In this document: piece by piece, positions 23,451 to 35,655 of the stretch | Numbering within the stretch: the first letter of the stretch is position 1 | Layout: each line of letters opens with the position of its first letter | DNA from: Posidonia oceanica | Taxonomy: Eukaryota; Streptophyta; Magnoliopsida; Alismatales; Posidoniaceae | Reading direction: 5' to 3' | Assembly: GCA_037176725.1 (NCBI GenBank) | Contig: JAZBRS010000035.1 | Span: 43,844,001-43,908,000, forward strand | Length of the DNA stretch: 64,000 nucleotides | Position numbers and translations under genes: made by a program | Notes under the pieces: model-generated | The model's database searches: none | Told to the model about the DNA's origin: nothing | The model's input: the letters and a program-made list of their open reading frames with translations, nothing else

Positions 23451-26400
23451 TGTTGACACCCCATTTTGACATGGCTGAATTGGCAGATCTCTCTCTGGCG
23501 ACTAGGAAAAACGCAAAACTCCACACCTTTTTTTCAAAACCCAAAACTCCAACTTAAACCCAAAATCACACCCATTTCTTCAACCTAGAAAACTACCCAA
23601 AAACTCTATTTTCCCACACTTCTTCAACCTAGAAAATCACTTCCAAAAACCCTAGAAAATTTAGGTAAAACCCCCTCTTTCTAGACTCGAAAACCCTTTC
23701 AAAACCTTCCAAAATCCCACTCCAAACCCTAGGTCAAACACTAGAAACCCTAGGTCACACACTCACCCAATCCCACTTCAATTCTAAGCCTCTATCCCCC
23801 TCATCTCTCCAAATTATCCTTTTCTCTCTCCAAATTATTCTTTTTCTCTCTCCAAATTATTCTTTTCTCTCTCCTCTCTATCCTCCCTCTTACTCTCCTT
23901 CTTTTCTTGCTCTTCAGTGGGCCCACCTCATTCTTGCTCCTCCCCATTTATTCTCCTTTCTTTCCTTTATTTTATCTTTATTTTACTTTATTTTATTTTA
24001 TCCCATGCTATTTGATCTTTAGTTTCTTTTCATCCATTCCCTTCTTCCTTTCTTTATCCCTTCCTTTCTTTCTTTCCTCCTTTCTTTCCTTCTTTCTTCT
24101 CCCTCTTTCCACCCTAAACCCTAAGCCTAAACCCTGAACCCTAGAAAACCCTAAGAGAAACTACACCTAAAACCCTAGGAAAAACCTAGTAAAATCTTAG
24201 GAAAACCTAGCAAGACCTTAACCTAGAAAAACCTTGCAAAAACCCTAGGAAAGACCTCCCAAAACCCTAGATCACATCCCCCTAAACCCTAGGAACACAC
24301 TTGCCCAGTCCCACTCCAAATTCAGGTCATTACCCTCCCTATCTCTCCTGATTATCCTTTTCTCTCTCCTGATTATTCTTTTTCTCTTTCCTGATTATCC
24401 TTTTCTCTTTCTTCTCTATCTCCCCCTTTCTTCTTCTCATTTCTTCCCCAAACTCATCATCAACTCCATTTAACACTTCTTAAAACAACTAAAGAGAAAA
24501 ATCCAACCAGAAAAATAAATCAAACACCTAAAAATAATTTAAAAGAAAATCTAACTAAAAGCAAATCAAAACAACCCAAAAACAGTTAAAACTAACTAAA
24601 AACAAACTAAAACAAACTAAAAGACTTTAAAACAATTTAAAACAATTAAGAAATAAATTTCAAGACTTAAAACAATTAAAAAACAAATTTCAAAACTTAA
24701 AGACAATTAAAACAAATCAAAACCCCTTAAAAACAATTAAAGAAGCAAACATAAGAAAAACCACTCAAAATCCTTAAAAAAAAAACAACTTAAAAATCTA
24801 ATCAAAAACCTTAAAATCATCAAAAGAAAATTAAAACAACTAATAAACTTCAAATCAAAACAATTAAAAAACTCTAAGAAAATAATTAAGAGAAAAACTT
24901 AAACAATTAACAACTAAAAAGAAGACAAATCTAAAAACAATTAATAATTAAAATCAAAGGGGAAAGACTTAATCAATTTAAAAACTTAAAAACAATCAAC
25001 AAACTTAATCAAATTAAAAAAACTTAAAAACAATTAACAAACTTAAAATGGAAAAGAAAACTTAAAATCAATTAACAAACTCAAGAAGAAAATGCAAACA
25101 ATTAAAACAATCAAGAAGAAAACCTAGAAAACCCTTAACAAACTTAAAAGAATAGTTAAAAGAAAACCTAAAAAATAACTACTTAAAGTTCTAAAAACAA
25201 ATCCAAAAACAAAAACCCAATTTCCTTTTTATTTTCCATTCCCTTCCTTATTCTTCTCTTCTCCTTCTTTCCCTCATTCTTTCCAATTCTTTTTATTTCC
25301 TTTCTTCTTTTTCCACATCAAGCCCAGCCCATTCCTTTATTTCCCTTTCATTTTCTTTTTTTCTCTCTACTGTGCTCGAAGCCCAACCCATCTCCTTCAC
25401 CCCTTCTCCTTCTTCTTCTCTTCTTCCCCTCAAGCCACAACTAGACAACCTCCTTTCCACCATAAACGACAGCACCTCCCCCATTGGTTTTATTTTCAAA
25501 CCTTCACCTGGCAACCACCTTGACTTCCCAGCACACCCCACGACCTCCATCTCCTCCTCCATGCCCTGTCAAATGCTGACAGAACAACCCATTTCTTTGA
25601 CCAGAAAAACCCATTGAAATCAGTGGAGAAGAGGTGATCAAAACTGGTTTTTTGGCCTTCACAAGATATCTTTTTTTTCACACACTTGCAAACACCAGCA
25701 CTCCAGCTCCCCGTGCCTTCTTCCAGAACCTAAAAACACCCCAAGATCACCCCAGAATCCTCCTCCAAAGCTTCAGCTCAAAAACATTTTCAGACCGGCC
25801 TTCCCTAAGAAAATCCCACCTCCACAGCCACCAGAAATCCACGAAACTCCACTATCGTACTCACCAAGCCTCTACCTTCACAACCCAACCGACACTTCAT
25901 CCAGAAACCCACTACAGCTCCCATACACCACTACAAACACCTGTGACCGAAAATTGCCCAAAAACTCCTCATTGCCAAACCACTCACCACAGACCTCGAA
26001 ACCCAAATCCAACTCCTCCACCACGCTCCTGGAGGTTCCAGCAACCCAGAGCAAACCTCGCCTTAGCCCGGAGGGCCGCACTCCGCCCCGGCGACCTCAG
26101 CCCCTCCTTGGCACCTAGAAAAATCTCGAATCCTCCTCCGGCGAGCGCAGCCAGCTTCTGGACACACCGAGAGCTTCCCCAGCATGCGTGGAGCACGCTG
26201 GTACCCCACAGCAGCTCCCAGACCCCTCTGAGCGCCGCCACCGACCTCCTCTGGCCGGCCACAACCCACTGATGTCGGGGGCACGATCTGGCTAGCGTAA
26301 CAGGTAACTATCTATACCACTGTGTTTCTTGTGTGAATGTGGTCATTTTGACTATTTTTGCGGATTTTTTGGAGCTTCGTGCCGTCCTCGGGGCCTCGCC

Positions 26401-27960
26401 GAAGTTGCCAGCTCCGTCGACCAATTCCGTCGCCGCCGCCGCACGCTGCCGCCTCCGAACCCCTGCACCGCCTCCGCCAGCCTCCGGGCTACCCGCCCAT
26501 GCGCCCAGAATCCACCTAGCCACCTCCATGCAGCCCTGCCGCTGCGAGCCGCCACCCTCCGCTGCTGCCCCTCCGCCCGGCACTATGCCTGGTGCACGGG
26601 CTAAAAGAGGAAGATGCACTGTTCACTTATTTGAATTTTTTTTTAGTTTGAATATAGTTTGGTTGCTTGCATTAACATAAAGTTAGTTAGTTTTCTTTTA
26701 TTGCATTTAGGTCCTGGATTGATTTAAGTTTGATTTAAATTCGAATTAAAACTATATTGCATTGCGTAAAATATCTGTTATTTCTTTTATTTACATGTTA
26801 ATCCAGCTGCAGTTCAAATTCTTTAGTTTTCTTTTAATTTAAGTCCTACTACTTATTTTTCATTACATGTTAGTCCTCTGCTGTTATAGTTTTTAGTTTT
26901 TTCTTTAGTTCCAGCCCATTTACTTATTTTATTTGCATATTAGTCCAACCTTAGTTCAAAATAACTTTCTGTTCTTTACTTTCTAGCCCAGTTACTTATT
27001 TTATGTGCATAATAGTCCTACTCTAGTTCAAAATAACTTTCTGTTCTTTATTTTCTAGTCCAATAGCTTTTTATTTTTGCAGTTAGGTCCTGTGATTGAT
27101 AAATGCCATTTAAATGCCTGCTATTATCTTATTAAATTACTGTTAAGTCCTATTCCTTATTTTATTTGCCATTTAGTCCTCTGATCTGTTGTTAAATCAT
27201 TTAATTTCTCATTTTTCCTTACTGCATTGCATTTTTATCCTGTCCTTCTTCATTTTTGCATTTAAATCCTTCATCTGCATGCACAGCATCATTTTTCTTG
27301 CATTTTTGCTTATAAAATTGCATTTTAGCCCCTACATGTTTCAAAATTGCACATAGGTCCTCTGCATGTTTACAAAACTCATTTAAATGCATACTTTTGC
27401 TTATAACATTGCATTTTAGCCCCTGCATGATTTAATATTGCACATTAGTCCTTTGCATGTTTACAAAACTCACTTAAATGCATGTTTTACCTTATAAAAT
27501 TGCATTTCAAACCCTGCATTTTGTTTTAATTGCATTCAGACCCTCAAGTTTTCAAAAACTTTACATTTAGACTCCTACGTTTTCAAAATCTTTGCATTTA
27601 AGCCCCTAACTTCTCAAAAACATGCATATAGGTCCCTAACTTTTCTGAAAAGTCATACTTAGGTCTTTTTCTTGCATTTTTGCATGCATTGCACCCATGT
27701 ATCACTGCATTTAGCATCTCCACACACACTTAAGTACTCCTAGCTCCCACATGTGTGGGAGGACCTGTTTTGCACACCCCTAGGACCCATTTTACACTTA
27801 GATCCTTTCTTCTCCCCTGTTCTTGAGCCTTCTACCATGAAGCCTGCATATCATCTGATCGGACCGCCGGATCTTCACAACCAAGCTACATGGACAACCC
27901 CAGTGGGGCACACTTCAATGCAGACCAAGCACTTCTCAGATCAGGCTTCAGATCACCAAG

Positions 27961-28284
27961 GTATGTCCTCCTGAACTCTTGCACAGCATTCTTGCACACC
28001 ATTTGCATTGCATGCATTGTTTTTGCTTTCCGTTTTCTTGAGCATGTAAATTAGGACTCCCTCTTCTTGCTTATCAACTCTACCTTCCCTTTTCGCGTAC
28101 TCTTGGTATCTTTGGGTTGAGTATTCCCTGGATTCACTACTAACTACGACCTTCTTCCCCCTTTCCACGATCCGATTGCACTACGAGCTTTGGGCAGCGT
28201 GCGAGACACATCGTGGGACAGTTTAGTGGGAAACAGTCACAGAATAGTGGTGATCTCTCCACTTGCTTTCTTTCCCCTTTGCAG
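27961..28284 (+). other. Candidate LTR intron in right T LTR
   Basis: Donor CCAAG|GTATGTCC and acceptor CCCCTTTGCAG|GTCTTC bound 324 nt, the same length as in the second copy of the middle LTR. Confidence 0.45.
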
Positions 28285-28374
28285 GTCTTCACACCTGCAT
28301 TGCGTGGTCCTTAAGCGGTGTTTGTCTTCACACTTACATCGCTTGCCTCTTTACTTGTTTTATTCTTCCCCTTC

Positions 28375-28700
28375 GCCCGTTTTCGCATCGTTTTGCACGC
28401 CCGTATCTATTTTTGCTCGTTTTCGCACCGTTTTGCGTGCTAGCATCTGTTTTCGCCTGTTCTTGCATCGTTTTGGGTGCCTGCTTTGTTTCTTACACCG
28501 TTTTGCATGCCTACTTTGTCTTTTGCACCGTTTTGCATGCTTGCTTTGTTTTTCGCACTGTTTTGCACGCTCGCATCTGTTTTCGCACCATTTTGCATGC
28601 CTGCTTCGTTTCTTGCACCGTTTTGCGTGCTTGTTTTGTTTCTTGCACCGTTTTGCGTGCCGTCGTCTGTTTCTTGCACCATTTTGCGTGTTTTACATTG
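28375..28700 (+). repeat. 30-bp tandem repeat array in right T LTR
   Basis: Units are of the GCACCGTTTTGCGTGC type, as at 12355-12715. Confidence 0.85.
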
Positions 28701-29386
28701 TTTTCTCTCGCATGTCGCTTGCATTGCCTGGTTTTACCGCTGTTTTGTTTTATCACCTGCGTTTGCATATAGGGTAGTGATGCTTACTGCATGGAGTTCT
28801 CACGGACCAGGGTTCGCCCAGTTTGGAACACAGATAGCGTTGCTGAGTGCTTAGATTGCACGTTTAATTCCTTGCATCGCATTCCATCACTTGGAGCACA
28901 CCTTTGAGCATCTACTTAGGCATTCATGGCACTTAGGCATTCAAAGTCTGCATTTCCTTGCGTATGCGAGTGTATGCCTAGAAAGACCGATTCTCGGGCA
29001 CCTAACACCTTCCCTGCACGTAACAGGAGTCCTTGCCCTTTCTCTTAGCCCGCATGACCATATTGCCCTTATCCTAGGCATGAGTCACATCATTTGCATT
29101 CATTTGCATCTCATTTCTTTTGCATTCCATTGTATCGCATCTTTTGCTTGGTTTTGCGTGTTTATTCACACATTTCCCCGATTTTCCTTGTCTCCCGACT
29201 TAATAGACACGGTGGCAACTCTGAATTGTCTTATCTTCTTCTTTTCTTCCCTTTTTCCCCTTTTTTAAGTGTTTCTGAGTCAAGTCTTCCTTCTCGAACA
29301 CAACCGCTAATAGTGAACCTGATTCTGATCGGTGCACGCGAGCTTTGGCAATGTGCATGGACGATCTGAACACTAGGATTACTACA

Positions 29387-31659
29387 GCATGAAAAACATG
29401 CAAAAAATGCAATGATATGCAATGCTATGACTCGTGCCTAGAATGAGGGCATTATGGTCATTGTAGGCCATGAGAGAAAGCAAGGACTCCTGTTATGCAC
29501 AGGGAAGGTGTTAGGCACCCCCAATACGTCCGAAGAATCGGTCTTTCTAGGCGTAACGCTCGCATATGCAGGAAGATGCATGCCTTGAATGCCTTAATGC
29601 TATGAATGCCTAATTACATGCTGAAATGTATGCTCTAGGTGCTAAGATGTGTGCAGGGAATTAAATGTACAATATATGTGCTCAGCAGCGCTGCCAGTGT
29701 TCCGAACGGGCAAGCCCTGGTTCGTAAGAACTCCAAACAGTAAGCATCACTGCCTTAATGCCTATGCAGGTGATAAATCAAGACAGCGATGAAAACCAGG
29801 CAATGCAAAGCGACATGCGAAGGGAAACAAAGCAGAGGCGATAAACCATGCAATGCAAGGGTGGGGCATGCAAGATGAAACAAAGCAAAGGCGATAAAGC
29901 CTAATCTACATGCTCGAGAAGACCGATCAAGAAAACAATGCATGCGGTGCAAGTTATAAGGCAATAAGTGATATGCAGTGATTTAGATGGACTTATCTTG
30001 GAGATCTGAGGCCTGATCTGAAGTAACTTTGGTTAGAATGAAAGATCATTCAACCAGGAAGACCTGGATAGTTAGATCGTGAAGATCCAACGGTCCGATC
30101 AAAAGTTATTCAGGTTTCAAGTTAGATGGCTCAAGGGTCAGAAAAGTGGTCTAAATGGGGGTCTAAGTGCAATTTACCCCTATGTGTGTGCAATGCAGGG
30201 TGTCCTACATGCAATGCAGCTAATGATGCTAGGGAAGATGCAAGGAATAGCATGCAATGCCATGCAAATGCAATGCATGCAATTGTTCAACAGGTTGGAC
30301 CTAATGCAGTAAAAAGAAACTGTTGGACCTAAGTGCAATGCTATGGAAAAGATGAAACGCAATAGTTAAAATGCAATGGGGATTAATGGCATGACATGGC
30401 AGGCAAGCATGAGCAAAATGCATGCAAAGGAAGAAGATAAGGACCTAAATGCAATACAGGAAAATTGTGGAGTTTATGTGCAAAGCAGAGCAAAATGTGA
30501 ATGTATGCAACATTTGGACCTACATGCAGTTTAGAAAATATATTGGACTTATGTGCAATACAAGAGTGACATGCAAGTAGGCAAGCATTTGAAATTAGGA
30601 CTAACATATAATTAGCATAAACTATTGGACTTAATTGCAAAAGTGAAATAAACAGGCAAGCATGCAATGACCTAACATTTTTTGGACTGATATGCAATTA
30701 AAACAAACTATTTTATTTTACTGCAATGCAATATGGTTTAAAATGCAACTTAAATGACATTTAAATGCACGTAGAACTTAAATGCAAATAAAACAAGTTA
30801 TTGGTTTAAATAGCAATGCAATATAGTTTTAAACAGAATTTAAATGAATGATTGAATGCAAACTGGACTAATATGCAATTAAAACATGTTTTTGGGTTTT
30901 TTTTGCAATGCAATAAGATAAAAAAGCCGAATTGAATAACTGATTCTCAACAAAATAAGACTGATGTGCAATTACAACATATTTTTTGGTTTTTTTTGCA
31001 ATGCAATAAGGTTGAACAGGAATTTAAATGAGTGATGGATGATCTGAGGACTTAGATGCAATAAAACTACAGGATTAAAATGCATTGTAATAAGGTTAAA
31101 ATGACATTTCAATGATTATTGATATGGTATAAGGTCTTAGATGTAATAAAAGTAAACCACAAGATTAAAATGCAATGTAATAAAGTAAAAATGACATTTA
31201 AATGATTATTGATATGGTCTGAGGACTTAGATGCAATAAAAGTAAACTACAAGATTAAAATGCAGTGTAATAAGGTAAAAATGACATTTAAATGATTATT
31301 GATATGATCTGAGGACTTAGATGCAATAAAAGTAAACTATAGGATTAAAATGCAAAGTAATAAGATAAAAATGATATTTAAATGATTATTGATATGGTCT
31401 GAGGACTTAGATGCAATAAAAGTAAACTAAAGGATTAAAATGCAATGTAATATGGTTTTAATCAGAAATTAAATGATTTCTAAACTGACTCTGGACTAGA
31501 ACGCAAATAAACTAAACCTAGGGACCTAAATGCAATGCATGAATCAAACTAAAAAGATAAAACCTAACTTAAATGTTACAGGGTCTACAGTGCATTTTCG
31601 AGCTCAACAGGCCTCCGCCGGAGAAGGAGGTGGTGCTACGGTAGGTGTGCGGCGGCGTG
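29387..31659 (-). repeat. Element C LTR, left fragment
   Basis: This sequence reads as a Tat/Ogre-type LTR on the minus strand: it has the conserved block around 29500-29580 (AGGACTCCTGTTATGC, GTGTTAGGCACCCCC, TCGGTCTTTCTAGGC) and many TGCAATG-rich units. It is cut on the left by the T array at 29386 and on the right by element G at 31660. It continues at 59480. Its extreme 3' end is not in the window. Confidence 0.75.
31655..31659. repeat. Target-site duplication of element G, left copy
   Basis: GCGTG immediately precedes the LTR end at 31660 and recurs at 59480-59484 directly after the other LTR. Confidence 0.9.
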
Positions 31660-32274
31660 TGTAGCGATCCCGATCGGAACCAGGCTCGCTATTTAGCGGC
31701 GATTGAGATCCGAGGAAGAGGCTCAACTCGCAAAACACTTAAAATCGAGGAGAAAAAGGAAAGATAAGACAAATCAGAGTTGCCACCACGTCTATTAACG
31801 GAAGACGAGGAAAACCGGGGTAATGCGTGAATTAACGCGCAAAACCGAGCAATAAATGCAAAGCAAAGCAATGCAAAGGGAAACAAATGCAAACAAATGC
31901 AAATGAGATGACTCTAGCCTAGGATAAGGGCGGTACGGTCATTGCGGGCCAAAAGACAGGGTAAGGACTCCTGTTACGTGCGGGGAAGGTATTAGGCACC
32001 CCCGACACGCCCGAAAATCGGTCTTTCTAGGCTTACGCTCGCATACGCAGAAAGATGCAGGATTGAATGCCTATGTGCCTATGAATGCCTAAATGAATGC
32101 TCAAGGAGTGCTCTAAGTGGGGAGAAACAATGCAAGGAAGTAAACATGCTCTCTAAGTGCTCAGCTGCGCTGTCTGTGTTCCGAACCAGGCGTAACCTAG
32201 CTCGCGAGAACTCCAGGCAGTAAGCATCATAGCCCTATATGCAAATGCAAGCGAGAAAACGAAACAGCGAGAAA

Positions 32275-32640
32275 ACCATGCAATGCAATCGACATGTAAG
32301 GGAAAACGGCGTAAAACACGCAAAACTAGGCGAGAAATGAGCAACGCACGCAAAACGATGCAAAAGAGCGAAACCGTCACGCAAAACGAGCGGAAAACAA
32401 AGCAGCGCGCAAAACGAGATAAGAGAGCAAGAAGGTTCGCAAAACAGGACGAGAAAACAGAATGGTACGCAAAACGGAGCGAGAGAATGAAACCGGCATG
32501 CAAAACAAGCGAGAAAGCAGGACAACACGCAAAACGGGACAAGGAAACAGGAAACCAGGCAAAACGAGACGAGAAAACAGATGGGCACGTAAAACGGAGC
32601 GAAAACGAGGGCGAGCACGCGAAACGGTGCCAAAACAGCG
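32275..32640 (-). repeat. 30-bp tandem repeat array in 3' LTR of G
   Basis: On the plus strand it reads as CGCAAAACGGAGCGAGAAAAC-like units, the complement of the GCACCGTTTTGCG units of T. It is homologous in position and sequence to the T arrays. Confidence 0.85.
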
Positions 32641-35600
32641 AAGCAAAAACCTTGAAGAAGCCCTGTAAATGCAAGAATGCAGAGAGAGATTAGAGGAGGC
32701 CAAAGGGGAGTCAAAACAACGTGCGTGTAAGAACAAACGTTGTTTAGGACCACTCAGAGTAGGTGTGAAGACCTACTGAGGGGAGAAGGGGCAAATGGAG
32801 GGGTTACCACCTCTTTGCGACTGTTTCCCACTAAACCGTTCCACGGTGTGTCTCGCATGCTGCCCAAAGCTCGCGATGCGATCGGATCGTGGAAAAAGGG
32901 GAAGAAAGTCACATAAAGTGGCAAATCCAGGGAGAACGCAACACGAAACACACAGGGAAACGCGAAACGAGGATTTGAATAGACAAGCAGAAAGGGGAAG
33001 TCTTATTCTACATGCTCAAAGAGACAGAAAGCGAAAACAAGGAAAACTGTGCAAATGCCATGCAAATGAATGCAATGCAGGAGTTCAGGAGGACATACAG
33101 GAAATCCGGGAGCCTGATCTGAAATCTGTCTGGTCTATGCTGAAGAGCGCTTCGCTGCGGTCGCTTGGGCAGCTCACTTGAGAAGATCCGACGGCCGGAT
33201 TGGAAGATATCGCAACTCCAAGGCAGAAGGGCCAGAACAGGGGAGAAGAACAGATCTAGGTGTTCAGGAGGTCCTAGGGATGTGAAAAAGGGGCCTCCCA
33301 AGTGAAAGGGAGCTAGAAGTGTTTAGTGTGTGCAAAGGGGATGCTAAAATGCAAGACTAAATGAGTGCAGGATGCATGCAAAAGCAAGAAAAGCAAAGGG
33401 AAGTAATTTGAGAAAAACCAGGAGTTCAGAAAGCATTTTGAAAAAGAAGAGGGGCTAAAAGTGCAAATTTCCCAGAAAACAGGGTTCCACGGGAAAGGAT
33501 TTTGAAAACAGAGGAAGACAGAGGTCTATTTGGCAAAAACTAGGCTCAGGAAGGTGTTTTGAAAAGAAGGTATGCTTTGAAAGAGATTTTGAAACCAAAA
33601 AGTGGTCAGAGTGCAATTTTGAAAAAAAATCTAGGGTCTAAAATGCAAATTTTCCAGAAAACAAGGTCCTGGGGAGTCTGGAGGTACTAGTGGAAGGTCT
33701 GTATGAAATTTGGTAGGCATAGGGGCTAAAATGCAACCTAGGGGCAAAATGGTCTTTTCACATAATTTTTTAAAACATGCAGGGACCTAGGTGTGATTTT
33801 CAAATCATGCAGGGGCTGAAAATGCAATTTAGTATGGAAAATATGCTCTGGAATTTAAATGACAGGACCACAGTGCAATTTCTAGAAAACATGGGGTTAA
33901 AAATGCAATGCAGTAAGTTAAAATGCATGCAGCACAGTTACTGTCCATTTAAAATGGACCTAACTGCAAATATGCAAAAGCAGAAGGTAAAATATGCAAT
34001 GCAGTATGCAAAAATAAAAAATAAATCCTAAGTTGCTACAGTGCATGGGACTTAAATGCAAAAATAAAAACATGCAGGGGGCCAGGATGCAATGCAGTAT
34101 GGTAAAATTAATGCATTTGAATGAAATGATTTAGTGCAGGACTTACATGCAAAAAACGAAAACAGAGGGGCTAAAATGCAAAATATTACAACTGAAAAGC
34201 ACAGTAGATGGACTAAACTGTAAAAACAGAAAACTACGAACAGATTATGCAATTTAGCAAAGTATTTAATTAACAACCAAGCAGAATAAACGAAATAAGG
34301 ACTGGAATGTAAAAAGACAGAAACTTAAGACAGATATGCAATATTCGCTTAAAAACCATATAAATGCAAAAATAAAGGCACAGTGTCGGCCGACGGTGAC
34401 GAGCGCTGTAGCAGCTGGCCGCCGGAGCTCGTGACCGTCGGCACAGGGGGGCTGAGGGTGCGCAGTCGGGCGGAGGGCAACGTCGGCGATCGTCCGGAGC
34501 TCTGGGAATGGTCCGGGGCTCGCTCTGCTGGGGAGAGTGTCCGGAGGAAGAGCGGCCGGCGCCGGAGAAGGAGACCTGTCCGGCGAGCTGCTGCGGCGTC
34601 TGAGAGGTTCGGAACCTGGTTCTGACCCACGGAAAAGCAGCAGGAGGAGGAGAGGGATCTAGGGGAAAGGAAGTTTACCTCTGGTCGTGTCCGGAGCATG
34701 CCCCCGACCTCAGTTGCACAGGAGCTGGCCGGAGCTCGTCGTCCGGTTGCTGCGGAGGGTGCTGGCGGCTCGCGGTGGTCCGGGCGTCCTCAGGGTGATC
34801 TTCTGGTGCTTCTTGAACGATCGGGCGCGAGCTTCAGAGCTCGGGTGAAGAGTTGGCTTTTTTGGGTCCAGCAATGACAGCCGGAGACCGGGGAGGGTAT
34901 CCGCTGCTCCTCAGGCTGGATGGAATGTTCCGGTGGGTTGCTGGGATGCTGGCGATGGGGTTCGGATGTTTGGAGAGGGTTTCTGATGCGAATGGAGAGG
35001 AAATGGAGGCTCGGGCTGGTTTCAGGCAGAAATGGGGCAAAGTGTTTGTAGTGGGGTTTAAGGTCTGTGGTGGAAGGTTTGGTTTGCTGTCAGGTGGCCT
35101 GGAAAGGTGGAGGTTCGGTGAACTTCTGGGTGTAGTTTGGGAGGATGCTGTGGATTGTGGTGAAAAGGATTGTGGAGTGGGTTCTGTGGGCTGTAGATAG
35201 GCTTTCAGAGGGTGACTAAGGGATGATTTGGGTGGTGGAATGGCCGGGAAGGATGCTGAATTTCGGGGTGAGTTCGGGGGAGCAATTGGGAGGAGAGTGA
35301 AGGTCAGGAAGAGTGCTAGTTAGCTGGGAAAGGAAGAAGGAGATTCTCTGAATTTGAGAAGGAATGGGAGAGGTTCTGAGGAGTGGGAATGGTCTGAGAT
35401 GGGTGGCCTCTCTCCGGGATGCCGAGGTGGCTCTCGAATGCTCTCTCCCACAGCTCTCTTTTCTCTGGGATTGGAAGAATGCAGAGGAGAGAAAGAGAGC
35501 GCACAGGGGGAAAGAAAATCTGGAAATTCTGGTTTCTGGGATTGAGGTTCTCGCACTGATTCGCTCTTGCTCACACTGGTTCGCTCTGCTTGCTCTTGCC

Positions 35601-35647
35601 GGTTCACACTTGCTCGCTTGCTCTCTGGATTGAAAGGAGAACGGAGG

Positions 35648-35655
35648 GCTTATAT
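35648..35655 (-). promoter_or_regulatory. Candidate TATA box, 3' LTR of G
   Basis: The minus strand reads ATATAAGC followed by CCTCCG; the same site is at 57614-57607. A start of transcription would be expected about 30 nt downstream, near 35620. This rests on the motif only. Confidence 0.45.

Larger units (their letters stand above)
1..29386 (+). mobile_element. Tandem array of a gag-only Tat/Ogre-type LTR retrotransposon (family T)
   Basis: Two internal regions (1-7563 and 16038-23450) alternate with LTRs at 7564-16037 and 23451-29386. The window opens about 25 nt inside the first internal region, judged by alignment with 16062 onward, so a third LTR must lie just to the left. Each internal region has PBS (seen in the second copy), leader, decayed gag, hairpin repeats and PPT, but nothing resembling protease, RT, RNase H or integrase. 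This fits terminal-repeat elements with a GAG domain only, mobilised in trans. LTR-internal-LTR-internal-LTR structures usually arise by unequal recombination between LTRs or insertion into an existing LTR. The PBS, PPT, LTR ends, Gag sequence and 3' hairpins match the autonomous element at 31660-59479, a plausible helper type. Confidence 0.85.
23451..29386 (+). repeat. Right LTR of the T array (5.94 kb)
   Basis: It begins TGTTGACACCCCATTTTGAC and ends ACTAGGATTACTACA at 29386. In order it shows a pyrimidine- and A-rich 5' part (23500-25300), GC-richer sequence with a CCCCGGCGACCTCAG block (26089), TTGCATTTTAG units (26640-27660), a candidate intron, the 30-bp array, and a terminal block with ACACCTTCCCTGCACGTAAC and GAGTCACATCATTTGC. 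The base that follows (29387) belongs to another LTR on the opposite strand. The second copy of its target-site duplication would lie left of the window. Confidence 0.85.

Noticed and set aside
32153..32753. Overlapping ORFs of about 170 codons on both strands of the G LTR (also at 54111-54711), and similar ones in T LTRs at 12216-12778, 14789-15419 and 28190-28854
   Set aside because: They result from the 30-bp repeat, whose length is a multiple of three, so all frames stay open.
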